A stretch of DNA of 49,795 nt. Origin: Candidatus Alcyoniella australis. Its GTDB lineage: Bacteria; Lernaellota; Lernaellaia; JAVCCG01; Alcyoniellaceae. How positions within the stretch are numbered: position 1 is the first letter of the stretch; each line of letters begins with the position of its first letter. The notes beneath the pieces were generated by a model. That model saw nothing but the letters and a program-made list of their open reading frames with translations, ran no database searches and was not told the DNA's origin. A program made the position numbers and the translations under genes. This document shows positions 33,142-41,075 of the stretch, piece by piece. Location: contig JAVCCG010000141.1 in assembly GCA_030765605.1 (NCBI GenBank), positions 1 to 49,795 on the forward strand, given 5' to 3'.

Positions 33142-33633
33142 ATGATGAAACGTAGCGCGTGGCTTGTGTATCCAATGGTGCTGCTGCTGGTCGGCGTGAT
33201 GGCGGCTATCGCCGGAGCGATGATGAACGGACCGGGCATGTTCGTCGCAGATTATGCTGAAAACAGCAACTTCTTCACGATGATGGACTCAATGCAGATG
33301 GGCAAGAGCCCACACGGATCGGTCCAGATCTACTATTCGACCAATCTTAAAAATATGCTTGGCATGGCTTCGTTTACCGCACCCGAGGGAAGTGTGTCGA
33401 TCAAACCCTTTGACAACGACGGCAAGTCCGGAGTGGACGGTATCGCCGTGATGATCAAAAAACCTGCGGGCTATGATCCGCAGAACGGCGACTGGATGTA
33501 CGAGATGCGCACTCCCGCCGGCGATCTGATGAAAAAAGACGGCATGCCGATGTCGGGCAAGATCCCAATGTGCATCGGTTGTCACGCGGAATATTCGGCC
33601 ACGGATTACTTAGGCGGAACCAAAATGCGCTGA
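33142..33633 (+). CDS. Cytochrome P460-like monohaem protein
   Basis: A 163-residue protein with an N-terminal membrane anchor or uncleaved signal (LVYPMVLLLVGVMAAIAGAM) and a C-terminal domain containing NGDWMYEMRTPAGDLM and the haem-c motif CIGCH at about residue 145, followed by AEYSATDYLGG. The order W..E...P.G....C.GCH......DY is that of cytochrome P460 domains, which in some ammonia oxidisers turn over hydroxylamine. The Lys that crosslinks to haem in true P460 cannot be confirmed here. GGGAG lies upstream; the second Met (33145) has the better spacing. Single gene between two minus-strand genes. Confidence 0.7.
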   Translation: MMKRSAWLVYPMVLLLVGVMAAIAGAMMNGPGMFVADYAENSNFFTMMDSMQMGKSPHGSVQIYYSTNLKNMLGMASFTAPEGSVSIKPFDNDGKSGVDGIAVMIKKPAGYDPQNGDWMYEMRTPAGDLMKKDGMPMSGKIPMCIGCHAEYSATDYLGGTKMR

Positions 33634-33642
33634 AAGATTTAG

Positions 33643-35271
33643 TCAGAGCAACCCCAGCCGGTTTAGCAGCAAACGCGCTGTTAACGAAGCCAATGCGTAG
33701 AACGGATCATAACGTTTTAGTTGATCGCGCCAACCTGGGTTGGCCGCTGAATCCAGATCAAGGGCATAAACGCCGGCGAGGCACGAGCTCAGATAGGCGC
33801 GGCCACGTTCCTCGTCCAGTTCGATCCAACGCATCCACGACGGTGCGGTCATGCGTGCGATCAAGCTGAAGTCCTGCAGGTCGCGTATCTCCAGCACCGG
33901 GGAGAATCCAGCCAGCAGCAATAAATTGCGGGGCTGATCGATCGCCGCGACTCGCACACCGGGGAAGGCGGTAATGCGCTCGAGTTCAACGCGGTGATCC
34001 GGGTCGATAACCGCCACCTGACCGTTTAGCGGCATGGTTACGAAAAGTCGGCGACCAACTCTATCCAGTGCCAGGCGTTCAGGCATACCGGGCAAAGGAA
34101 GGCTGAATTTCTCGGAGAGATCATCCGAGCTCAGACTGACAAGCCGTCCGGGGTACCAGCCCGTCAAGTAAATTTCGGCTGCCGTTTCGTCAAACAGCGC
34201 GTCGGCTTGGGTCAGTATGGCCGCGAAACGGAACTGCCGTCCACCCTGGTCCATCAGTCCCATCCACTCCGCGCAATAGCTGAACACACGGTTTTCCCCA
34301 AGTAACAAGGTGCGCCAAGGGAAGTTTCCCTCCATATTCAGCGGGTGGTCGGCAATGGAAGTATCTAATGTGGTCTTAAGCGTACGCCAATCCAGGCGCA
34401 ACAGATGACCCTCGTAGGGATCGGCAAACACCAGCTCGTCAGTCGATTTTTCATAAGCCACGGCTTGGATAAAAGGTGTGGGGGCTTTACGTTCTGCAAG
34501 CAGCCCGCGACCGTAAGCATCGACCAGGTATAACCGCTGATCGTCCGCACATATAATCAGCTTATCCCTCTGCGGTGCGACCATAACCTGGTAGGGGGAG
34601 AGCGCGGCGAGTTTGATCAGTTGTGGGTCGAGCCGTGGATTGTGCTTCAGCGGCGCAGGGTCGACCAGCCAGGGCGCGACTAAAAGTCCGCACACGAACA
34701 GGCTTGGCAATAGACGAAGCGGGCCTACCCAGCGGCCACGCTGGGCCCGATAGGCAGCCCAGACCAGCAGCGGCGCGAACAGGTCGGCGACTACTACCAT
34801 GCGGCGTATCGCGCGTCGCACCCGTTCGTCCCAACAGCCGGCGACGTGGAAATATAGGAATAGGGCCGCGTTCAATCCCAGAATGATCGATGCGGCCTGA
34901 TAGCCGGGTGGTAAATCTAAGCCCGGTCTTGTGAAATCCAGTCCGCGTTGGGGCAGATACAGTGTCAGCAGACCTCCGGCCAGCGAAAGCAACGCTGCCT
35001 TGCCTGACCAGAGCGGACCATTGTTGCGCCGGGCGCCCGCCAGCATGAACAACAACCCCACAGGCAACAGCGCGTAGAATAGAACTCGCAATAGGTCAAG
35101 TTCGCATATAAGAGAAAGCGATGCGAGCGGGTCGGCCTCCATGTTGATCCTTGATTGAAAGCTGCTCAGCAAAAACAAGTAAAGCACGAACAGTGGCAAA
35201 ACGGCGCGTAGCGGATATACAACAATTCCCCATAACGCGCGGATAGCTGCAATTATTTTGTGCTGATTCAT
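33643..35271 (-). CDS. Membrane-anchored beta-propeller protein, third paralogue
   Basis: A 542-residue protein with the same layout as the two tandem genes at 14577-17633. About five hydrophobic segments come first (VLPLFVLYLFLLSSF, LLRVLFYALLPVGLLFMLAG, ALLSLAGGLLTLYL, IILGLNAALFLYFHV, LLPSLFVCGLLVAPWLV). A YncE-like propeller follows: DKLIICADDQRLYLVDAYG, DRVGRRLFVTMPLNGQVAVID, QPRNLLLLAG, RGRAYLSSCLAGVYALDLD. Sequence identity to the tandem pair looks low, so it is an older member. It starts close to the frameshifted lipoprotein gene upstream on the same strand. Function unknown. Confidence 0.68.
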   Translation of the reverse strand: MNQHKIIAAIRALWGIVVYPLRAVLPLFVLYLFLLSSFQSRINMEADPLASLSLICELDLLRVLFYALLPVGLLFMLAGARRNNGPLWSGKAALLSLAGGLLTLYLPQRGLDFTRPGLDLPPGYQAASIILGLNAALFLYFHVAGCWDERVRRAIRRMVVVADLFAPLLVWAAYRAQRGRWVGPLRLLPSLFVCGLLVAPWLVDPAPLKHNPRLDPQLIKLAALSPYQVMVAPQRDKLIICADDQRLYLVDAYGRGLLAERKAPTPFIQAVAYEKSTDELVFADPYEGHLLRLDWRTLKTTLDTSIADHPLNMEGNFPWRTLLLGENRVFSYCAEWMGLMDQGGRQFRFAAILTQADALFDETAAEIYLTGWYPGRLVSLSSDDLSEKFSLPLPGMPERLALDRVGRRLFVTMPLNGQVAVIDPDHRVELERITAFPGVRVAAIDQPRNLLLLAGFSPVLEIRDLQDFSLIARMTAPSWMRWIELDEERGRAYLSSCLAGVYALDLDSAANPGWRDQLKRYDPFYALASLTARLLLNRLGLL

Positions 35272-35302
35272 ATGATGATGATCCTACAAAAAATAAACAG
35301 CG

Positions 35303-36207
35303 TCAGGGGCAGGCGTCGCCGAGCAGATCCAGGCCGTATTCGTCGGCGAACTCGTCGCATCCGGGCAGATCGGGAACATCGAAATCAGACTGCGCCTCGA
35401 TTACCAGGTCGAAGCGTTCGAGCCTCAGGTGCCAGTTGATCATCTCTTCAATGCCAGGGCAGTTGCTGGTGTCGTTGGCGATCAGGCCCTGCACCAGGCA
35501 CAGTCCGAACTCATTGACGATTTCTTTAAGATTGGCGCCGTTGGAGAAGTCGGCCATCCGGTACAGGCCCTTGTAGCCGATGCCGATGGTCGACGAATTA
35601 TTGAGTGCGTCGACCAGGTGCGGCACGTTGTCAATGGAGAGCTCGATGCTTTCGCCGGGGGCCACGATGAACTGACCGTCATCAACGCGTTCGTCGGCAA
35701 ATGGAATGCTCACTGATTCGTCCCAGGCCTCGGCCAACTCGCCGTCGCCCAGGTAGAGCTTGAACTCCACGGGCACCGAGACCCAAACGTCGGTTTGATT
35801 GGTGAAGGCGAAGTTCACGCCCACGCGAGTGACCTCAATGTAGTCGCGCAGCACGTCGGTGACGCGGTTGTCGACCGCCACGGAAAGCACACCGGGTTGC
35901 AGGATCTCAAGCGAGGCGGCCCGCAGCCTTTGCTCTACATCGTCGAAAAAATCCTCGACCTCGTCGATGCCGAACAGCCAACCCACCCCAGGTCGTCCAG
36001 TTCGTCGCCGACCCAGTCCTCGAGCCCCTCCAGGGTTACGTCGGTGGGGAAGATCGGCAAATCGATCGGCAGCAGGGGCAGCGTGACCCGTACCTTGAGA
36101 TTCCCGTCTTCTGCCGAACAGCCGTCCCCCGCGCCGCAGGAGAGAATCACGAGCAGCGATAGGATCGCCGCAACCAGTGCCGCTACGGTCAGGCTGCTGC
36201 GCTGCAT
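35303..36207 (-). pseudogene. Lipoprotein gene of unknown function with an internal frameshift
   Basis: The signal peptide and lipobox (AILSLLVILSCGAG) lie in one frame, starting at ATG 36207 with GGAGG five bases upstream, and continue as LPLLPIDLPIFPTDVTLEGLE, then WVGDELDDLG, before running out after about 90 codons (near 35935). The rest of the protein continues in the neighbouring frame from about 35990 as GWLFGIDEVEDFFDDVEQRL to the stop at 35303. One missing G in the GGGG run (CCCC on the plus strand, about 35986-35990) would join the halves. The downstream half has LEA/Ig-like beta features (VGVNFAFTNQTDVWVSVPVEF, FIVAPGESIELSI). Either a recent pseudogene or a sequencing/assembly error; intact length would be about 300 residues. 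Probably outer-membrane or periplasmic. Confidence 0.75.
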
Positions 36208-36272
36208 TCCCACCTCCGGTTTCGTCTTTTACCTGGATCAAGTTTCAAGCTAGCACGACGGTGAAAGGATGG

Positions 36273-37967
36273 TCAAAAGTCGAAGCGCGAGTCTGTGAGC
36301 CAATCAAGACTCAGGCCGGCGAAGCTGATTTTATCGTACGGTAGATCTTCTCCGCGTTCGTAGAGCAGTCCGAAATCACCGTTGTTCAGGCCGACAAGAT
36401 CCGAGTAAGCGGACGGACCCAGGTGCAGCCATTTGGCGATCGGCCAGGCAGCTCCCTGGTCAAGACTCAATCGAACGGTCATTGCCTCGCGTTCCGTTGA
36501 TGCTGGATTGGAAAACAACAGCAGCCGGCCCGTTGCGGGACGATCAAGGTCGAGGATCGATCCCTGGCAAATCGGCTCGACCAACCAGTAATTATCATAC
36601 GGCTCGCCCCAGCTCAATCCGTTATCCGTGCTGATCGCTGCGGCTCGGCGATTGAGGCCGCGCCGACTGCGCATGTTCAGCAGTAGTGATCCGTCATCGA
36701 GCTGCACCACGGTCGACTCGTTGGTGCGCCCGCCGGGTACAGTGCCGCCGATGCGCCATGAGGCTCCATGATCATCGCTGAGGATTACGTGAGAGAAGGT
36801 CCGGTCCGCTCCGGTCCCGGTCGTATGATCGCAAGGCACGACCAATGTACCGTTCTCAAGCTGAACGCCATGGCATGGTCCCGTGGCGTACCAGCGCCAG
36901 TCGGGCAGCTTGACCTGAGCGCTGATCAACGATGGAGCGGCCCAACTTAGACCGTCGTCGTCACTGTGTGTGATCCAGACCTCGCGGCTGCCGATGCCGC
37001 GGTTGATTTGCCCCTCGTTGATCTGGCCGTCGTTGGTGGTGAACGGCAACCAGATCCGGCCGGTGTCGCGATCGACGATCGGTGCGGGATTGCCGCAGGT
37101 GTCGGCGCCGAAATCGCAGACCACGATCAACGCACTCCAGGAAATACCCTGATCTACGCTGCGTTTGAGCACCAGATCGATATTTCCGCTGTCCCCGAGA
37201 TTGTCCACACGTCCTTCGCAAAATGCCAGCAGCGTTCCATCAAGCGTGCGCGTGATGGCGGGAATGCGGAACGTACCGTATCCGTCGTCCCCGGCGATAA
37301 AGATGTCGGTCTGGTAAGGCTCAGCACTAAGCGGGTAGAGGTATCCGTAAGCTCGGAAATCGTGAACTCTTAGTGTGGCTTTTGAAGGACAGAGACCGAT
37401 CGTGCCCAGTTCGCCGGGAAAGTTCATTAAATAAACCGTCTGCTGTTGAACGCGGATGAGTAGTTCAATATCTGAACGAACCAGCTCTACGGTTATCGCC
37501 TGGTTCCAATCAAGATTAAGGGGCGGAAGCTCAACCCGGTCGGCATTAAACATCGGACCTTGCAGCACGGCCCTGTCCAGCAAGTCCGAGAGAATAAAGC
37601 GACTGTTGCCGTTGATTACAATCGACGCAGAGGAGCGTTGGAGATTCGTTCCGCTGAGGGTGACGCTGATCGTAAAATCACCCTGATTCAATCCATGATC
37701 GCCGTGAAGAAAATTGTAGCGTCCGCTGCCCTCTAGATAACCCGAACCCTTTAGCCAGGGCTCTCCATTGATTCGGACGGCAAGTGGTACGCCGTTATCA
37801 ACAAAGACGATTTCAAATGGCTCGTCGTCGCTTTGCCCAGCGTCGTCTTCACCCTCTGGCGGATCGTGCTGATCGTCATCAACAGGATCATCGGCTTGAT
37901 CAACGCAGCACGGCAATGCGAGCAGTGTGATCAGCAGCAGAAGCAGAGGAAGCAATCGCAACTTCAC
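36273..37967 (-). CDS. Sialidase (GH33-type) lipoprotein with N-terminal lectin-like domain
   Basis: A 564-residue exported enzyme: a lipoprotein signal (LLALPCC), an Asp-rich linker (about residues 23-48), a beta-sandwich domain (about 50-205) and a six-bladed sialidase propeller. The FRIP motif is at 233-236 with the first Arg of the triad, followed by AFCEGR, and at least five Asp-boxes are visible (SVDQGISW, SDDDGLSW, SDDHGASW, STDNGLSW, SLDQGAAW). Near the end NESTVVQL, then AYSDLV with the likely Tyr nucleophile and LLYERG with its Glu partner are present, so the active site looks complete. It would release sialic or related nonulosonic acids outside the cell. No sialic-acid uptake or catabolic gene is in the window. 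Sugar specificity cannot be stated. Confidence 0.88.
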   Translation of the reverse strand: MKLRLLPLLLLLITLLALPCCVDQADDPVDDDQHDPPEGEDDAGQSDDEPFEIVFVDNGVPLAVRINGEPWLKGSGYLEGSGRYNFLHGDHGLNQGDFTISVTLSGTNLQRSSASIVINGNSRFILSDLLDRAVLQGPMFNADRVELPPLNLDWNQAITVELVRSDIELLIRVQQQTVYLMNFPGELGTIGLCPSKATLRVHDFRAYGYLYPLSAEPYQTDIFIAGDDGYGTFRIPAITRTLDGTLLAFCEGRVDNLGDSGNIDLVLKRSVDQGISWSALIVVCDFGADTCGNPAPIVDRDTGRIWLPFTTNDGQINEGQINRGIGSREVWITHSDDDGLSWAAPSLISAQVKLPDWRWYATGPCHGVQLENGTLVVPCDHTTGTGADRTFSHVILSDDHGASWRIGGTVPGGRTNESTVVQLDDGSLLLNMRSRRGLNRRAAAISTDNGLSWGEPYDNYWLVEPICQGSILDLDRPATGRLLLFSNPASTEREAMTVRLSLDQGAAWPIAKWLHLGPSAYSDLVGLNNGDFGLLYERGEDLPYDKISFAGLSLDWLTDSRFDF

Positions 37968-38026
37968 AAATCCGATATATTAGAGTTCGCGATCAATGCT
38001 AACAGAAGATGAGGGACGTAGTCATG

Positions 38027-38043
38027 CGTTCAAAATGTGAACG
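38027..38043. promoter_or_regulatory. Inverted repeat upstream of the MarR-type regulator
   Basis: CGTTCA-AAATG-TGAACG, perfect 6-bp arms around five bases, located just ahead of the candidate -35 at 38051. It is placed as an operator or activator site for the polysaccharide locus, perhaps bound by the regulator itself. Confidence 0.4.
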
Positions 38044-38050
38044 ATAAGGC

Positions 38051-38080
38051 TTGACCCTCAATGGAATGCGGTGCTAGCAT
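38051..38080 (+). promoter_or_regulatory. Candidate sigma-70 promoter of the polysaccharide locus
   Basis: TTGACC (38051-38056) and TAGCAT (38075-38080) with an 18-base spacer; TGC directly before the second box makes an extended -10. The transcript would begin near 38087, just ahead of the GGAGG at 38089-38093 and the GTG start at 38098. Confidence 0.4.
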
Positions 38081-38097
38081 CCAAAGCTGGAGGAGCG

Positions 38098-38706
38098 GTG
38101 GAAAAGGATTATCGCAATACGCTGGCGATCATGGAGCAGATCGAGCTCGACGGCTCGCAGTCCCAGCGCAATATTTCACACAAGGTCGGCATGGCGCTGG
38201 GCATGACAAATGCCTATCTCAAGCGTCTGGTCAACAAGGGCCACGTGATGGTATTGACCATGCCGCGCAACCGGATTCTGTACAACCTCACGCCAAAGGG
38301 GATCTCTGAAAAAGCGCGGCTGACCATGCTCTATATGCGCGATTCAGTCGATTTCTACTCCGACCTGAAGTTCAAAATATCCCGCGCATTGCTCGAGATC
38401 GAACGCAGCGGCGTTCAGAGCGTAGCGCTGGTGGGAGAGGGCGAGATACTCGAAATAGCCCTGCTGTGCATGCTCGACACCAAACTAAGGCTTGATGGGA
38501 TCTACTCGCAAGGCACCCAGATTAAGCGGGTAGCGCGCAAGCAGGTCAAACCCCTGGAGCGGCTTGACGAGGGGCGCTACCAAGCTGTGCTGCTCGCGCA
38601 GCTTAATCCCGACGAAAAGTTGATCGACAGGCTGCAATCATTGGGCGCCGATAAGTCGCGGATCATGCTGATCAATGGACAATGGGCTTATCATGACGGC
38701 GCATGA
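38098..38706 (+). CDS. MarR-like EPS-associated winged-helix transcriptional regulator
   Basis: A 202-residue regulator. GGAGG at 38089-38093, four bases before GTG 38098, sets the start. Residues 1-85 form a winged helix like the EPS-associated MarR family: SQSQRNISHKVGMALGMTNAYLKRLVNKGHV, then NRILYNLTPKGISEKARLT. The C-terminal half (about 95-202) adds a Rossmann-like domain (VQSVALVGEGEILEIALLC, KLRLDGIY, RYQAVLLAQL), also seen as a sugar-nucleotide-sensing-like extension in some such regulators. It stands first in a run of co-directional polysaccharide genes and probably regulates them, possibly by processive antitermination or repression; only the position supports this. Confidence 0.8.
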   Translation: MEKDYRNTLAIMEQIELDGSQSQRNISHKVGMALGMTNAYLKRLVNKGHVMVLTMPRNRILYNLTPKGISEKARLTMLYMRDSVDFYSDLKFKISRALLEIERSGVQSVALVGEGEILEIALLCMLDTKLRLDGIYSQGTQIKRVARKQVKPLERLDEGRYQAVLLAQLNPDEKLIDRLQSLGADKSRIMLINGQWAYHDGA

Positions 38707-38718
38707 GCGTGGTGGAAG

Positions 38719-39891
38719 ATGATCAGCAAGCGAGCCAAGGATTATCTTTTCTCATTGCTGAGCATCGTCGCTGTATTGGCGCTGGTCGGTTTAATATCCG
38801 AGATCGTCTTGCGCGCCCAAGACCCGCAGGGATTCAAGATCTCCCTTTTCGGATCAAAGGGGAACTACGTCGATGACGAAGTGCTGGGTTGGCGGCCGGT
38901 GCAGGAACAGTATTTTTGGCACGAAAGCACCAGACCGCTGGTTTTGCAAAAGTCGGAGAACGCAATTCGCGTCTTTGCAATGGGCGATTCGTTTACAAAG
39001 GCTCACGGCGGCATCGGTCGTGAAAACAGCTTCTATCATCTAATCGAACAACGCCTGGAACAGCGCTGTCAACCTGGCGAGCTAGAGGTTTTTCACTTTG
39101 GAGTAAGCGGATATTGCCAACGGCAGCAACAGGCGCTGATCGAGCGTTTCGGTAGTGAGTATTCGCCTGATCTGGTGATTATCCAGGCCTACCTTGGCAA
39201 TGATGTGGGCGAGAACGGAGAGCTGATCATTCGCCGGGTTGACTCAGAGGGCAAGTGGCACAACAGCTATCAAGGACAGTCGGAACAGCCGAACCAGGAA
39301 CGGGTCGAACCTGCGACAAAGCGTCTGGCCGACTTCCTGTACGTGCATTCCTACGCTACGCGATTCTACGGCAGGCGGCTGAAGATTATCTGGTGGAAGA
39401 TTAACGGCATACCGATCGAGGTCAAACATCCCGGCCGCGGACATCAACCCAAACCCACGGCCTTGGACTCGATCAACGTTTCGCCCCACATTTTGCAACT
39501 GATGAACCGCGATGTCCCGCAGCCGATCGAGCTGGCCTGGGAGCGAACCGACTCGCTCATCGGACAGATCCAACGGACTGCGCAAGCAATGGACTGCGGC
39601 TTGTTTTTTATCCTCGTACCCCAAGAACTACAGGTGAACCACGACGCATGGCGCGAGGCGGTCGAATCGTTTCACCTCGACCAGGCGCTCTTTGATCGCG
39701 AATTACCCAACGCGCGCTTCATCCGGATCCTTGAGCAACACCAGATCGATTACCTCGACCTGACACCGATATTCCGTCGGCTGATCGAAAACGGTTCTGA
39801 TTTGTACGATGGCCACTTCAACGCAGAAGGCCATCGCGCGACCGCCGAGGCCACGCTGGAGGCCCTGTCCGCAAGCGGGATGTTGCCATGA
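38719..39891 (+). CDS. SGNH/GDSL-type hydrolase or O-acyltransferase-like protein, membrane-anchored
   Basis: A 390-residue protein with an N-terminal membrane segment (LFSLLSIVAVLALVGLISEIV), after which the rest should lie in the periplasm. SGNH blocks: FAMGDSFTKAHG with nucleophile Ser91, FGVSGY, LGNDVGE (block III Asn), and near the C-terminus DGHFNAEGH with the catalytic Asp and His. Proteins of this type in polysaccharide loci remove or transfer O-acyl groups on the exported glycan. The stop overlaps the next gene by four bases (ATGA). A region of about 90 residues (200-290) between blocks is family-specific. Likely a modifying enzyme of the surface polymer. Confidence 0.75.
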   Translation: MISKRAKDYLFSLLSIVAVLALVGLISEIVLRAQDPQGFKISLFGSKGNYVDDEVLGWRPVQEQYFWHESTRPLVLQKSENAIRVFAMGDSFTKAHGGIGRENSFYHLIEQRLEQRCQPGELEVFHFGVSGYCQRQQQALIERFGSEYSPDLVIIQAYLGNDVGENGELIIRRVDSEGKWHNSYQGQSEQPNQERVEPATKRLADFLYVHSYATRFYGRRLKIIWWKINGIPIEVKHPGRGHQPKPTALDSINVSPHILQLMNRDVPQPIELAWERTDSLIGQIQRTAQAMDCGLFFILVPQELQVNHDAWREAVESFHLDQALFDRELPNARFIRILEQHQIDYLDLTPIFRRLIENGSDLYDGHFNAEGHRATAEATLEALSASGMLP

Positions 39892-41075
39892 GCCGTTTGC
39901 CGCAACGTCCGATGTATCTCACCGCGGGCAACTTCCCGTCGATCGCCGCCAACACGATCCAGGTCGCCAAGATGTCAGCCGCGTACTCAAAGCTGCTGCC
40001 AAACCTCAGCTGCGTAGCTCTGTGCGGGATGCCGGCGAGAATATTTCAAGAGCCGCCTGACCTGCAGCAGATGTACGGCCTTTCCGGTCCGCTTGACGTG
40101 CGCTATCTGCCGTTGTTGCCCTTCCAGCGAACCTATACATTTAACCGTGAATATCGGCCGCCGAAATGGTTTTACAATCTGGCGGCGCGTTATGCCCGAT
40201 CCGCCGGCGCGGACCTGGTGTTTACACGCAAGCCCGAGACCGCAATCGTCGCCGTTCGTCTCGGCCTGCCCACGATTTTGGAGACCCACATCCATTGGGA
40301 GCAGATCGCCCACCTGCACAAATACCGTGAGCTGTTTTGTCAGCCGCAGCTGTTGGCGATTGTTGTAGTGGTCGATGTGCTCAAACAGGGATTCATCGAG
40401 GCGGGCATTGCCGAAGACCGTCTGATCGTCGAGCCCGACGCTGCGGACCTCGAGCTGTATCGAAAGCCGCTCTCGAAGTCCGAGGCACGATCCGAGCTCG
40501 GCCTGGATGCCGATGACTTCCTCTGCGTCTACACCGGTCACCTCTACAGGGACCGCGGTATCGAACTGATCATCGAGGTGGCAAAACGTCTTGCGCATGT
40601 CCGGTTCCTGATCGTCGGGGGCTGGGACGAAGACGTGCGTCACTATCGAAATTTATCACAGCGGCAAGGCGTGACGAATGTTCGTTTTAGTGGTTTCGTC
40701 GACAACGGCCGAATACCGATCTACCAGTTCGCCGCAGATGCCCTGCTGATGCAATACAGCGCGGGCACGCATCATGCCGAGCGTTGTTCGCCGATCAAAC
40801 TGTTCGAGTACCTCGCCGCGGGCAGGCCGATAATCGCCACCGACCTACCGGTATTGACCAAGGTACTGCATGATCGGCAAAACGCGCTGCTTGTGGAATC
40901 GGACTCCGTAGACTCCCTGGTCGACGCGATCGAACTGCTGCGCAACGACTCTGGGTTGGCTCAGCGCCTGGCCGATTGCGGCTGCCGATCGAGTACGCAA
41001 TACGGCTGGCAGCAAAGGGCAGCGCGCATACTTGATCGGGCATTGCCGCGTTGGGAAGCCCTATGCCGGGCATAG
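39888..41075 (+). CDS. Glycosyltransferase family 4 protein
   Basis: A 395-residue GT-B enzyme. The N-terminal domain begins with FPSIAANTIQVAKMS, typical for acceptor binding; the C-terminal domain has LCVYTGHLYRDRGIELIIEVA, FLIVGGW, NVRFSGFVDNGRIPIYQFAADALLM and the donor motif ERCSPIKLFEYLAAGRPIIATD, in which the Glu pair (E-x7-E-like) contacts the nucleotide sugar. It is cytoplasmic and adds a sugar during assembly of the repeat unit. Overlaps both neighbours (ATGA at the start, 13 bases with the next gene). Donor and acceptor are not predictable. Confidence 0.88.
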   Translation: MSRLPQRPMYLTAGNFPSIAANTIQVAKMSAAYSKLLPNLSCVALCGMPARIFQEPPDLQQMYGLSGPLDVRYLPLLPFQRTYTFNREYRPPKWFYNLAARYARSAGADLVFTRKPETAIVAVRLGLPTILETHIHWEQIAHLHKYRELFCQPQLLAIVVVVDVLKQGFIEAGIAEDRLIVEPDAADLELYRKPLSKSEARSELGLDADDFLCVYTGHLYRDRGIELIIEVAKRLAHVRFLIVGGWDEDVRHYRNLSQRQGVTNVRFSGFVDNGRIPIYQFAADALLMQYSAGTHHAERCSPIKLFEYLAAGRPIIATDLPVLTKVLHDRQNALLVESDSVDSLVDAIELLRNDSGLAQRLADCGCRSSTQYGWQQRAARILDRALPRWEALCRA

